The notes: generated from the sequence alone by a model not told the origin. A DNA stretch of 64,000 nucleotides from Pseudomonas sp. DY-1 (GCF_003626975.1 NZ_CP032616.1:3782001-3846000); one strand, 5' to 3'. Shown: positions 26,101-35,139, numbered from the stretch's first letter. Translations and numbers: made by a program.

Positions 26101-26706
26101 TCAGACCAACCCCTCCGCCTTCAACGCCGCCTGCACGGCCGGGAGTGCTGCTACGCGCCCCTGGAAGGCCTGGAGATCGGGGCAGTCGGAGATATCCATG
26201 TTCACGAAACCGGTCCAGTTGGTCACCGTGAAGAGATAAGCATCCGCCGCAGTGAAGGCATCGCCGGTGAGGAACTGGCGACCATGCAGCTGTTGCGAAA
26301 TCCACAGCAGGCGCCGGTGAGCCATGCCGGCGTAGGTGGCCTTGGCCTTTTCATCCAGTGCCGAGTTGAACAGGGCACCCAGTGTCTTGTGCACTTCGCT
26401 GTTGATGAACGCCTGCCACTCCATGACGCGATAGCGCAGCAAGTCGCCATGTTGCGGCATCAGGTCGGTGCGCCCGGCCTCGTCGCACAGGTACTGGCAG
26501 ATCACCGGCCCTTCGGTCAGCGTCTGGCCGTTGTCCAGCTCCAGCAGTGGCACATAACCCTTGGGATTGCTGCGGTAGTAGTCCCAGTTGTCCGCCGTCT
26601 TGTGTGTAGCCAGGTCGACCTTCTCCAGGGTGAAGGGCTTGCCTATATCGCACAGGACGATATGCACAGCGAGGGAACAGGCTCCGGGGGAGTAATAGAG
26701 TTTCAT
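26101..26706 (-). CDS. gstA: Glutathione transferase, GstA-like (beta class)
   Basis: A 201-residue glutathione S-transferase. The N-terminal thioredoxin-like domain starts MKLYYSPGACSLAVHIVL with the beta-class Cys (about residue 10), and contains the GSH-binding VPLLELDNGQTLTEG. The C-terminal helical domain has LTGDAFTAADAYLFT. It is expressed alone, convergent with the EF-G-like gene. A detoxifying role next to formaldehyde- and peroxide-forming pathways is plausible but not shown. Confidence 0.92.
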   Translation of the reverse strand: MKLYYSPGACSLAVHIVLCDIGKPFTLEKVDLATHKTADNWDYYRSNPKGYVPLLELDNGQTLTEGPVICQYLCDEAGRTDLMPQHGDLLRYRVMEWQAFINSEVHKTLGALFNSALDEKAKATYAGMAHRRLLWISQQLHGRQFLTGDAFTAADAYLFTVTNWTGFVNMDISDCPDLQAFQGRVAALPAVQAALKAEGLV

Positions 26707-26999
26707 GGCATGGGCACCTCAGGCAGGTCGCAAGGGACCGGCGCAGGCAGCGCGCCGGCGGAAAAAGGCCCGGACAAGCATAGCGGGGGTTACCCCCACG
26801 AACAGTGGACCAGGCTGTGGACAAGCTGTTCGTGCCTGGCGCTTGCCCGCAAGCTGCGCCTTCTGCCGAGGTTTGGTGGTTTTTTCAGCGAATTCAGCAA
26901 GTTGCACACAACAGCTGTGCAACGCTGCGTCCACAAGCTGTGGATAGATGGCGCCAGCCCTCGACCGACGCGGGCTGGCAGGAACTGCTCAGAAAACCA
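26707..26999. other. 293-base intergenic region between gstA and gbcB
   Basis: Holds phased element 6 and, at 26953-26979, a GCCAGCCC/GGGCTGGC hairpin that could end gbcB transcripts although it has no T-run. No gene seen. Confidence 0.6.
26803..26960 (+). repeat. Phased DnaA-box-like element 6
   Basis: GTGGACCAGGCTGTGGACAA, then GCTGTTCG. The second arm has ACAGCTGTGCAACG about 99 bases on and TGTGGATAG, one mismatch from a DnaA box. It resembles elements 1 and 3. Confidence 0.6.
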
Positions 27000-28103
27000 T
27001 CAGTAGTCGATGGACACATCGCCCTTGGGAACGCTGCAGCAGGAAAGGATGTAACCCTCGGCGACGTCTTCGTCGGTGATGCCACCGTTGTGTTCCATCT
27101 CCACCTCGCCAGCAGTCTTCATCACCTTGCAGGTTCCGCAGATGCCCATGCCGCAGGCCTTCGGGATGTGCAGGCCGACCTTGGCGGCAGCCGAATGCAC
27201 GGTTTCGCCCGGCGCCACGCGGATGCTCTTGCCGGTGCTGGTGAACTCCACCAGGTTCATGTCGCCCGCCGGCACTTCGGCAGCGGCTTCGGCCGCCTCG
27301 GCAGCATGTTCATTAACTTCCGCGCGAATTTCTGGCGGCGTCGGGCCGAAGGCTTCTTCGTGATAGCGCTTCATGTCGAAGCCGGCAGCTTCCAGCAGGC
27401 GCTTGATCGCCGCCATGTAAGGCGTCGGGCCACAGCAGAAGATCTCGCGCTCCATGAAGTCGCCAGCGATCAGGTCGAGCATCGCGCGGTTCAGGTAGCC
27501 GCGATAACCGGACCAGGTTTCGCCGATTTCGTACTTCTCGCAGATCAGGTGCAACTTGAAGTTCTCGATGCGCGAAGCCATGTGGCGCAGTTCGCGGTGA
27601 TAGATGATGTCCTTCGGCGTCCGCGCGCTATGGACGAAGATCATGTCCACCGCGCCATTGGTGTCGAAGAACCAGCGCGCCATGGACATCACCGGGGTGA
27701 TGCCGACACCACCGGAGAGGAACAGCACCTTTTCCGCCGGGAAGTCGATGGCATTGAACAGGCCGACCGGGCCGTGCACTGGAATCACGTCGCCTTCTTT
27801 TAGGTTGTCGTGCAGCCAGTTGGAGACCTTGCCGCCGGGCACGCGCTTGATGGTCAGGGAGAAGCTGTAGGGCACCGACGGCGAGCTGGAGATGGTGTAG
27901 GAGCGCATGATCGGCTGGCCGTCGATCTCCAGCTCCAGGGTCACGAATTGCCCCGGCTTGAAGAAGAACACCATCGGTTGGTCGGCCATGAAGCAGAAGG
28001 TGCGTACATCCCAGGTTTCCTGGATCGCCTTGACGCAGCGAACCATGTGCCGGCCGTTGGTCCAGGTCTGGGTCGTGATCGGATTGAGGAAGTTGTTGGT
28101 CAT
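27000..28103 (-). CDS. gbcB: Glycine betaine monooxygenase, reductase subunit
   Basis: A 367-residue electron-transfer partner of GbcA. It has an FAD/NAD(P)H reductase module (RSYTISSSP for FAD, GGVGITPVMSMARW for the nucleotide) and a C-terminal plant-type 2Fe-2S domain with CGMGICGTC and a later Cys in SCCSVPKG. The start at 28103 has GGAG upstream; the longer frame lacks it. It is divergent from gbcA with a 364-base shared promoter region. In Pseudomonas both genes are activated by GbdR (established). Confidence 0.95.
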   Translation of the reverse strand: MTNNFLNPITTQTWTNGRHMVRCVKAIQETWDVRTFCFMADQPMVFFFKPGQFVTLELEIDGQPIMRSYTISSSPSVPYSFSLTIKRVPGGKVSNWLHDNLKEGDVIPVHGPVGLFNAIDFPAEKVLFLSGGVGITPVMSMARWFFDTNGAVDMIFVHSARTPKDIIYHRELRHMASRIENFKLHLICEKYEIGETWSGYRGYLNRAMLDLIAGDFMEREIFCCGPTPYMAAIKRLLEAAGFDMKRYHEEAFGPTPPEIRAEVNEHAAEAAEAAAEVPAGDMNLVEFTSTGKSIRVAPGETVHSAAAKVGLHIPKACGMGICGTCKVMKTAGEVEMEHNGGITDEDVAEGYILSCCSVPKGDVSIDY

Positions 28104-28467
28104 GGACGCTGCTCCGCGCGTGGCCGGATATCGGCCTAATGTGGCGGATTGTGAATAACGCAAAAACGGCCCATTTACCTGTCCGCGACATTCACATGCT
28201 CATCGCGACCTGCCAGCAACCACCGGGGCTTGCGCGTCGGAAACGGATGTTCCCATGTCGCCCGTAGACAAGGTCGTACCTCCCAGCGCCAGCACACTCA
28301 TTCCCAGCCGAACCATAAGGCTTCCGAGCGAACCACCCTCGCACCCGCAGCAGGGCAGCCAATCGGCAGGCGAGAAACGAGGGCAGGTCACGCCGCCTTG
28401 CGTGACAACCGAACCAGCCACTTATTTGCGGCGGTCGCCGGCGCGACCTGCCATTGAGGAGTTACCG
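28104..28467. promoter_or_regulatory. Divergent gbcB/gbcA promoter region
   Basis: Contains a CGCGAC direct repeat at 28184 and 28204 (20 bases apart), a spacing expected of AraC-family half-sites. CGCGACCTGCCA occurs twice (28204-28215 and 28442-28453), the second just before the gbcA ribosome-binding site. These are candidates for GbdR half-sites; the assignment is inference. Confidence 0.5.
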
Positions 28468-29757
28468 ATGGACGTCACTTCCACCCTGAGCCTGGGCGAT
28501 CCGCTTGAACCCGCACGCAAGGCCACGGCCGAAATGCTCCGCGAACGCGATCACAGCTTCTCCCTGCCGCAGCCGTTCTACAACGATGAGCGCCTGTTCC
28601 AGATCGACATGCAGGAGATCTTCCACAAGGAGTGGCTGATCGCCGGCATGACCTGCGAAATCCCCGCCAAGGGCAACTACCTGACCCTGCAGATCGGCGA
28701 CAACCCGATCATCGTCATTCGTGGCGCCGAGGGCCAGGTTCATGCCTTCCACAACGTCTGCCGCCACCGTGGCTCGCGCCTTTGCGTCAGTGAAAAGGGC
28801 AAGGTCGCCAAGCTGGTCTGCCCCTACCACCAGTGGACCTACGAGATTGACGGTCGCCTGCTGTTCGCCGGCACCGAGATGGGCGCCGACTTCGACATGA
28901 AGGAATACGGCCTGAAACCGGTGAACGTGAAGACCGCCGGCGGCTATATCTTCATCTCCCTGGCCGAGAACCCGCCGGCCATCGACGATTTCCTCGCCAC
29001 CCTGGCTCACTACATGGAGCCGTACGACATGGAGAACACCAAGGTGGCCGTGCAGACCACCTTGAAGGAAGCGGCCAACTGGAAGCTGGTGCTCGAGAAC
29101 AACCGCGAGTGCTACCACTGCAACGGTTCGCACCCGGAGCTGTTGAAGACCCTGCTGGAATGGGACGACGTCACCGACCCGCGCGCCAGCCAGGCCTTCA
29201 AGGACCAGGTCGCCGCCTGCACCAAGGCCTGGGACGAGGAGAAGATCCCCTACGCCCACGCCAGCTTCGGCCTGCGCAACCGTATCGTGCGCATGCCCCT
29301 GCTCGACGGCACCGTTTCCATGACCATGGACGGCAAACAGGGCAGCAAGAAACTCATGGGCCGCATCAAGAACCCGGACCTGGGCTCCATGCGCATCCTC
29401 CACCTGCCGCATTCCTGGAACCACTGCATGGGCGATCACATGATCGTGTTCACCGTGTGGCCCATCAGTGCCCAGGAAACCGTTGTCACCACCAAATGGC
29501 TGGTACACAAGGACGCGGTAGAAGGTGTGGACTACGACGTGCAGCGCCTGCGTGAAGTCTGGGATGCCACCAACGACCAGGACCGCCGCCTGGCCGAAGA
29601 GAACCAGCGCGGCATCAACTCCACGGCCTACCAGCCCGGCCCGTACTCCAAGACCTACGAGTTCGGCGTGATCAACTTCCTCGACTGGTACAGCGAACGC
29701 ATGCTCAACAACCTGGGCGATACCCCGGCCACCAAGCTGCGCCAGGTCAACGAGTAA
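28468..29757 (+). CDS. gbcA: Glycine betaine monooxygenase, Rieske oxygenase subunit
   Basis: A 429-residue Rieske non-heme iron oxygenase that demethylates glycine betaine to dimethylglycine and formaldehyde. Rieske ligands are C98 and H100 (CRHRGSRLC) and C118 and H121 (CPYHQW). The mononuclear iron histidines are H217 and H222 (ECYHCNGSHPE). The start at 28468 has GAGGAG upstream; the longer frame runs through the promoter. Length and partner gbcB match the P. aeruginosa system. It is followed at once by a tiny membrane-protein frame and a terminator. Confidence 0.96.
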   Translation: MDVTSTLSLGDPLEPARKATAEMLRERDHSFSLPQPFYNDERLFQIDMQEIFHKEWLIAGMTCEIPAKGNYLTLQIGDNPIIVIRGAEGQVHAFHNVCRHRGSRLCVSEKGKVAKLVCPYHQWTYEIDGRLLFAGTEMGADFDMKEYGLKPVNVKTAGGYIFISLAENPPAIDDFLATLAHYMEPYDMENTKVAVQTTLKEAANWKLVLENNRECYHCNGSHPELLKTLLEWDDVTDPRASQAFKDQVAACTKAWDEEKIPYAHASFGLRNRIVRMPLLDGTVSMTMDGKQGSKKLMGRIKNPDLGSMRILHLPHSWNHCMGDHMIVFTVWPISAQETVVTTKWLVHKDAVEGVDYDVQRLREVWDATNDQDRRLAEENQRGINSTAYQPGPYSKTYEFGVINFLDWYSERMLNNLGDTPATKLRQVNE

Positions 29758-29817
29758 TTCATCCAGAGAGCTCCGCGAGGCGACCTCGGTCGTCCTCCTG
29801 GAGCCGGAGGAACAGCC

Positions 29818-29907
29818 ATGTCCGTATGCCTGGGCTTCGCTATTCTCCTGACGTTTTACGGACTGGCCTCGAGCCTGCTCAAGGCCTGGTCCGAACGATC
29901 ACACTGA
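29818..29907 (+). CDS. Putative 29-residue single-span membrane protein
   Basis: A short frame starting MSVCLGFAILLTFYGLASS and ending in a charged KAWSERSH tail. About 18 central residues are hydrophobic, so it reads as one membrane span with a short positive tail. An excellent GGAGG lies 7 bases before the ATG, and a strong terminator follows the stop within 25 bases. It is the last frame of the gbcA transcript, 60 bases after gbcA. No family is recognised; translation is inferred from the ribosome-binding site and context only. Confidence 0.6.
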   Translation: MSVCLGFAILLTFYGLASSLLKAWSERSH

Positions 29908-29928
29908 GGTCCCCAAGGACCACCCTCG

Positions 29929-29967
29929 CCCTCGTCGGGATGTCGGCCCTGACGGGGGCTTTTTTTG
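29929..29967 (+). terminator. Intrinsic terminator of the gbcA transcript
   Basis: CCCTCGTC pairs with GACGGGGG (one T-G pair) and the stem is followed by CTTTTTTT. Confidence 0.8.
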
Positions 29968-30248
29968 CCGGCCATTCCTGATCGCTGCGAGCCAGCGCCC
30001 TTCCTGACACACCGTCAACCAAGAAAAACCTTCAATGATCTCCAGATACTCAGAGAGATTGGTTGTGTGAAATTTCCCATTCCAGACGAATTGAGGATAA
30101 ACACACACTCCTTATAGGAAATCTCCGAAGGATGCGAAGCGACTTCAGACGGACCGCGAATTCCTACAGAAAAATCGGAAACCTCAAGATCTAGTACGTC
30201 AGAGCCGTCTGATCTTTACTGACCCTACGTCAGACAGAGGGTAATGCC
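29968..30248. promoter_or_regulatory. A/T-richer regulatory region at the start of the fimbrial island
   Basis: This 281-base stretch is visibly less GC-rich than its surroundings. It carries TTATAGGAAATCTCC (30113) and TTCCTACAG (30161), half-site words that recur at 30951, 35850 and 40873-40899 next to the other island genes. No gene seen. Confidence 0.5.
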
Positions 30249-30569
30249 ATGAAGAAAATCCTTATCTCCGTAGCGCTGCTGCTGACCGTAATTTCAGCGG
30301 TTTCTCACGCAAGCGACGGTAAGACGACTCATGGAGTCATTCACTTCGTAGGAAGCATTGAGAGGGGGCCATGTGAGTATTCCACAGCCACCTGGCACCG
30401 GCATGCGGGTCGCGCCAACGGCATCAGCCCAAACGGCGCCGGAGCAGTCCCCGCCGCGAGCGGGCTGTGCGCAGGAGTGGCTGACACGTCCTCCATCAGC
30501 ACCTTTGAAGTCGCCAGCACCTCCAGCTCGACGATCCGCGGCAAGGTGGTGGTAGTCACGTTCAACTGA
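30249..30569 (+). CDS. Short pilin-like secreted protein
   Basis: A 106-residue protein with a signal peptide (MKKILISVALLLTVISAVSHA) and a pilin-like mature start, THGVIHFVGSIERGPCEYS, echoing the GHGQINFTGMINNDACSVE of the pilin at 31063. A second cysteine is at SGLCAGV. At about half the usual pilin length, it is either a specialised minor subunit or a decayed pilin. GAGGG precedes the ATG. It lies 493 bases upstream of the main fimbrial genes. Confidence 0.55.
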   Translation: MKKILISVALLLTVISAVSHASDGKTTHGVIHFVGSIERGPCEYSTATWHRHAGRANGISPNGAGAVPAASGLCAGVADTSSISTFEVASTSSSTIRGKVVVVTFN

Positions 30570-31062
30570 ATGCACCAGGCCCCCACCGGACCTTGTCAGG
30601 CCCCCGGTGGAGGCAGCGCCCCACCGCACGTTCTATCGCAGAACAGAGGGTGTTTAATCACGAAATGTCGGGTCTTCCATCAGGTGATCCGAGATACAGA
30701 TCGACCACGCCCTCGCGCAGAATCCATTCCAACCCGGGCAGGCACACAAGCTCCTGAACGTCGGGCTGCACCCGGGTCTGAAACCGACGCCTCGCCTGAC
30801 TTCCTTTCTTTGCACGCTTCGCCACAAAGCACCAAGAGACTCGCGAAAGCCATGCAACAGGGCCGCTGACAAGTTTCACGACGTTTTCCAGCCCCGCCGA
30901 AAGTGGCCTTGAGAAATCGGCGAGAAACGAGCTACCGACGTCGTCGTAAATTCCTTACAGAGCCAAGAACCCCATCCGACATACCCAAAACTCAACAGGG
31001 ATTATCGTGGCCCGGCATTTCGATGCAGCACTTTTCGTGATCAATTTATCTTGGAGTAAAGA
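30570..31062. other. 493-base gap between the pilin-like gene and the pilin gene
   Basis: Mostly without recognisable content. A minus-strand frame at 30658-30879 has no ribosome-binding site or known relative. TTCCTTACAG at 30951 resembles the island's recurrent half-site and lies about 105 bases before the pilin start, so the second half is probably the fimbrial promoter. Confidence 0.45.
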
Positions 31063-31632
31063 ATGAAAAAGCTCTCCCTCGCGTTCCTCGCCACGTCCGT
31101 CATCGCCGCCAGCGGCTCCGCCTTCGCCGCCACCGATGCTGGTCATGGCCAGATCAACTTCACCGGCATGATCAACAACGACGCCTGCTCGGTCGAAGGC
31201 GCCGCCGGCAAGGACAAATCCGTTTCCGTACCTATGGGCACCGTCTCCATCAAGGACATGGGCAGCGACACCGCACCAACCGGTGGCCGCCTGGCAGCCG
31301 CTGACTTCAACCTGAAGATCAACTGCAACGAAGGCACCAAGGTTGCCATGCTGTTCGACGCCAAGTCCGGCTCCGGCGTCGTTGCCGGTAAAAAGGTCCT
31401 GGCCCTGAACCCCGGCACCGAGTCCGCCAAGAACGTCGGCATCGCCATCATGGACAGCAATGGCCAGATCGTCGACCTGAGCGCCCCGGCTACCGCCAAG
31501 ATCGAGAGCGAGCTGAACGGTGCCGACGCCACCCTCACCTTCTCGGCCGCCTACGTCACCACCGCTGACCCGAAGTCCGCCACTGCGGGTAAAGGTGACG
31601 CGACCCTGCCGTTCACCCTGCAGTACGAATAA
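31063..31632 (+). CDS. Chaperone-usher fimbrial major subunit (pilin)
   Basis: A 189-residue type-1-like pilin with a Sec signal peptide (MKKLSLAFLATSVIAASGSAFA). The mature domain has the family start GHGQINFTGMINNDACSVE, a second Cys (NLKINCNEG) for the conserved disulfide, and the C-terminal beta-zipper ending PFTLQYE. GGAGTAAAG precedes the ATG. Chaperone and usher genes follow on the same strand. It would be assembled on the cell surface by donor-strand exchange (family knowledge). Confidence 0.92.
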   Translation: MKKLSLAFLATSVIAASGSAFAATDAGHGQINFTGMINNDACSVEGAAGKDKSVSVPMGTVSIKDMGSDTAPTGGRLAAADFNLKINCNEGTKVAMLFDAKSGSGVVAGKKVLALNPGTESAKNVGIAIMDSNGQIVDLSAPATAKIESELNGADATLTFSAAYVTTADPKSATAGKGDATLPFTLQYE

Positions 31633-31706
31633 GCCGGTACTGCGTCCCTGAAGATGGGCGAGGCCACCCGGCCTCGCCACCTCCCTGGTACCTGGTGGTA
31701 AAGCCT

Positions 31707-32447
31707 ATGCTCCGTCGTACGATCTCTGCCTGCCTGGGCGCACTGAGCCTGGTGCTGGCGTCCCAAACTTTCGCGGGAATATCCCTCAGCTCCACCCGCA
31801 TCATTCTCAACAGCGCCGACAAAGAGGCCAGCGTCACCGTCCGAAATGGCGGCCAAGATGTCCTGGTCCAGTCATGGATCGATAGCGCAAATGACACGGA
31901 CGCCCCCCCACCTTTTGCCGTGACCCCACCCCTGGCACGCGTCCCGGCGAACGAGCAGCAGTTACTTCGCGTCCTGTTCGAGGGTAGCGGCATGCCCGGC
32001 GACAGGGAGTCGGTGGTGTGGCTGAACGTCCAGGAAATCCCCCAGGCCACGGCTGCCGAGAACACGCTGCAACTGGCGGTACGCCAGCGGATCAAGGTGT
32101 TCTTCCGCCCGGCGGGCCTGAACGGTGAAGCCAGCAAGGCCCCCGAGCAACTGCAGTGGCAGTTGGTGTCCAAGGCCGGCAAGACAGAGCTCAAAGTGCG
32201 CAACCCCGGCAACTATCACGTGTCCATGAGCGACGTGAAGCTGGGAAGCGAAGTGGCCGTCGAATCCGTGATGGTCGCACCTGGCGACGAGAAGACGTTC
32301 AGCATCCCGCGTCCGATCTCCGCGGGCTCCGTCGAGCTGTCGTTCTCCAGCATCAATGACTACGGCGCACAGGTGCCTTACTCCGCACGGCTCTCGACCG
32401 GCAGCTCCGCGGGCACCTCGGCAAAACGCTCCGACCGGGCGTCGTAA
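31707..32447 (+). CDS. Periplasmic fimbrial chaperone (PapD-like)
   Basis: A 246-residue chaperone with signal peptide (RRTISACLGALSLVLASQTFA), an N-terminal immunoglobulin-like domain (ISLSSTRIILNSADKEASVTV; LLRVLFEGSGMPGDRESVVWLNVQEIP, with the conserved Arg and the G1-strand-like run) and a second domain with KVFFRPAGL. The ATG at 31707 puts the signal peptide at the N terminus; a GTG four codons earlier is possible. It escorts the pilin through the periplasm to the usher. Confidence 0.9.
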   Translation: MLRRTISACLGALSLVLASQTFAGISLSSTRIILNSADKEASVTVRNGGQDVLVQSWIDSANDTDAPPPFAVTPPLARVPANEQQLLRVLFEGSGMPGDRESVVWLNVQEIPQATAAENTLQLAVRQRIKVFFRPAGLNGEASKAPEQLQWQLVSKAGKTELKVRNPGNYHVSMSDVKLGSEVAVESVMVAPGDEKTFSIPRPISAGSVELSFSSINDYGAQVPYSARLSTGSSAGTSAKRSDRAS

Positions 32448-32626
32448 CGGCCCCTTCCCTAATCCTCTGGTTCACCTCTGGCGGGCGTCACAGGCTCCTG
32501 CCTGGCACCGCTCATTCACCGGGGGTGAACCAGGCTTTTCGCAGGCATTGAGAAATGAGCAATTGGCCCAGTCACCCATCGGAGCAGAACGCGAAGTTGG
32601 CGGCAGCCAACCGGCAGCCCCCGCCG

Positions 32627-35128
32627 ATGATACGCCCCAGCAGACTCGCGCTAGCCATTGCCCTGGCTCTTCCCTCGATGGTATTCGGCGCCGAGCATCC
32701 CGAACCGCTGCCGGTGGAAGATCCACAGATCGAATCGTTCAACACCACCTTTCTGAAAGGCGCGCCTTCCGCAGTCGATCTGCAGAACCTTCTGCAGGCT
32801 AACAGCGTCCTGCCCGGCAACTATCGGGTTGACCTTTACACCAATGGAATACTGGTCGGCCGCCGGGACATCGACTTCCTGCGCAACCCGCAAACCAGTG
32901 TCGTCGAGCCCTGCCTGAACTTCGACCTGCTGCAGTTGTTGGGCATCGACATGGCCAAGCTGATAGAGCAAGGCAGGCTCAGCCCCGAGGCGGACGATAC
33001 CTGTCTTGATCTGGCGACGCTGATCGACCAGGCCGTACTGCGTTTCGACTCGACCCGCCTGCGCCTGAACGCCAGCATCCCCCAGGTCGCCATGCTTCGG
33101 GGCCGTCGTGGCTACGTTGATCCGGCGCTCTGGGACAACGGCGTCAACGCGGCTTTCGTCAACTACCAGTTCAATGCCAACCGGAGCCGGGATGACTACG
33201 GCCGGCAGACTGCCAACAACATGGGCCTGCGAAGTGGCATCAACCTCGGTTCCTGGCGCCTGCGCAACGAATCCAACTATCGGACCGGTACTGGCCGGCC
33301 GAGTACCTTCAAGAGCAACCGCACCTATCTGCAGCACGATGTCACCCGCCTCAAGGGGCAGTTCACCCTGGGCGAGATCTACTCCGATGCCGACCTGTTC
33401 GACAGCGTGCGCTATCGCGGCATCAAGCTGGCGTCCGACGAAGCCATGCGCGCAGACAGCGAGCGCGGATACGCGCCGGTCATTCGCGGCGTGGCGGAAA
33501 CCAACGCAACGGTGGAAATCCGCCAGAACGATTACATCCTCTACTCCACGACCGTTTCACCGGGTCCGTTCGAGATCAGCGACATCTACCCCACCGGCTC
33601 CAATGGCGACCTGGAAGTCACCATCATCGAGGCTGATGGCCGCCGCCGAGTAAGCCGGCAGGCCTTCTCCAGCCTGCCGACCATGGTCCGCGAAGGTCAA
33701 TTGAAGTACAGCGTTTCAGCCGGTGAGTTCAACAGCAACAGTGATGACCAGCAGACGCCTGGATTTGTCAGCGGTACTGCCGCCTATGGCGTGAGCAGCA
33801 ACCTCACCAGCATTGTCGGCGCCCAGGCGACCCAGGATTTCAACGCCGTTTCGGTCGGTGCCGGCCGCAACACGTCGCTTGGCGCTGTGTCAGTCGACCT
33901 GACCCACTCAGCCAGCAAGGTGCGCGGACTTTCCGCGCGTGGTAACAGCTTGCGGGCGCTGTACGCCAAAACCTTCACTGGAACCGATACCAGCTTCACC
34001 CTGGCGGCCTACCGCTATTCCACCGAGGGCTACCGGACGCTCTCCGATCATGTCCAGGAGCTCAGCAGCGGCATGCCGGCTACCAGTGGCCGCTCGAAAA
34101 TCCGTACCGACCTGACCGTCAACCAGACCCTGGGGCAGCGCCAATACGGCAACCTCTACATCAACGCCAGCGACGAGCGCTACTGGAATCGTGGAGGATC
34201 GCGCAGCTATTCCGCCGGCTACTCCAATGGCTGGCGCGACGTCAGCTACAGCTTCAGCGTGAGCCAGACGCGAAACATCGGCTCCTCCGGCCAGTCGAAC
34301 GACGACACCCAGTTCAACCTGTCCGTCTCCTTCCCGCTGGGGTCGAGACCACGCGCGCCACGTGCCTATGTCTCGACCACCAGCCAGAAGCACAGCGACA
34401 GCACCCAGGTAGGGGTTAACGGCTACCTGTCCGATGACAACGATACTTCCTACTCGGTGCAGGGCAGCAAGAACAGCGGCAGTGGCAGCTCAGCATCGGC
34501 CAGCCTGAACAGCCGCACGTCGATGGCGGACATAACCCTGGGTTACAGCAAAGGCAGCGGCTATACGGCAGAGAGCCTCACCCTGGCCGGCTCCGTTGTC
34601 GCCCATGCAGGCGGGATCAACCTGGGCCAGCCAGTGGGCGAGACGTTCGCCCTGGTGGAAGTCCCCGATATCCCAGGCGTTGGCCTCAGCAACTACAGCG
34701 GTGTGAAAACCGGTTACAACGGCTATGCGGTAATGCCCAACGCCCAACCCTACCGGGTCAACTGGATCACTCTGGACACTCGCAACCTTGGCGGCGGTAT
34801 CGAAATCGAAAACGCCACGCAGCAGGTGGTACCACGCCGCGGAGCTATAGTCCGGGCCCGGTACGAAGGGAAAAAGGGTCGCCGCGTCCAGTTCCAGCTG
34901 TTCGACAGCCTGGGCGAGCCTATTCCGTTCGGCGCCTCGCTGGAGGATGCCAGTGGCAAGCAGCTCGCCATCTCGGACCCGAGCGGACGGGCTCTGGCTA
35001 TGGTCGAAGAAGAGCAGGCCACGCTGACCATCAAGTGGAGCGGCAAGCAGTGCTCCGCCCCCTACGCGCTACCGCCGCAGGACAAATCCAGCAACTACCA
35101 GCGCTATCGGCTCAACTGCCAGGGCTGA
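32627..35128 (+). CDS. Outer-membrane fimbrial usher
   Basis: An 833-residue usher. The signal peptide is RPSRLALAIALALPSMVFGA, then come the N-terminal chaperone-binding domain (FNTTFLKGAPSAVDLQNL), a long beta-barrel region (TFTLGEIYSDADLFDSVRYRG, GPFEISDIYPTGSNGDLEV) with the plug inside it, and a C-terminal domain with the Cys pair in KQCSAPYAL and RLNCQG. The start at 32627 places the signal peptide at the N terminus; an ATG 24 codons upstream (32555) is in frame and cannot be excluded. No tip adhesin gene follows. Confidence 0.92.
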   Translation: MIRPSRLALAIALALPSMVFGAEHPEPLPVEDPQIESFNTTFLKGAPSAVDLQNLLQANSVLPGNYRVDLYTNGILVGRRDIDFLRNPQTSVVEPCLNFDLLQLLGIDMAKLIEQGRLSPEADDTCLDLATLIDQAVLRFDSTRLRLNASIPQVAMLRGRRGYVDPALWDNGVNAAFVNYQFNANRSRDDYGRQTANNMGLRSGINLGSWRLRNESNYRTGTGRPSTFKSNRTYLQHDVTRLKGQFTLGEIYSDADLFDSVRYRGIKLASDEAMRADSERGYAPVIRGVAETNATVEIRQNDYILYSTTVSPGPFEISDIYPTGSNGDLEVTIIEADGRRRVSRQAFSSLPTMVREGQLKYSVSAGEFNSNSDDQQTPGFVSGTAAYGVSSNLTSIVGAQATQDFNAVSVGAGRNTSLGAVSVDLTHSASKVRGLSARGNSLRALYAKTFTGTDTSFTLAAYRYSTEGYRTLSDHVQELSSGMPATSGRSKIRTDLTVNQTLGQRQYGNLYINASDERYWNRGGSRSYSAGYSNGWRDVSYSFSVSQTRNIGSSGQSNDDTQFNLSVSFPLGSRPRAPRAYVSTTSQKHSDSTQVGVNGYLSDDNDTSYSVQGSKNSGSGSSASASLNSRTSMADITLGYSKGSGYTAESLTLAGSVVAHAGGINLGQPVGETFALVEVPDIPGVGLSNYSGVKTGYNGYAVMPNAQPYRVNWITLDTRNLGGGIEIENATQQVVPRRGAIVRARYEGKKGRRVQFQLFDSLGEPIPFGASLEDASGKQLAISDPSGRALAMVEEEQATLTIKWSGKQCSAPYALPPQDKSSNYQRYRLNCQG

Positions 35129-35139
35129 CGGACGAAAAG

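Noticed and set aside
30658..30879. A 73-codon minus-strand frame between the pilin-like gene and the pilin gene
   Set aside because: No Shine-Dalgarno sequence, no recognised family, and it lies in the probable fimbrial promoter region. It may be a remnant but cannot be called.
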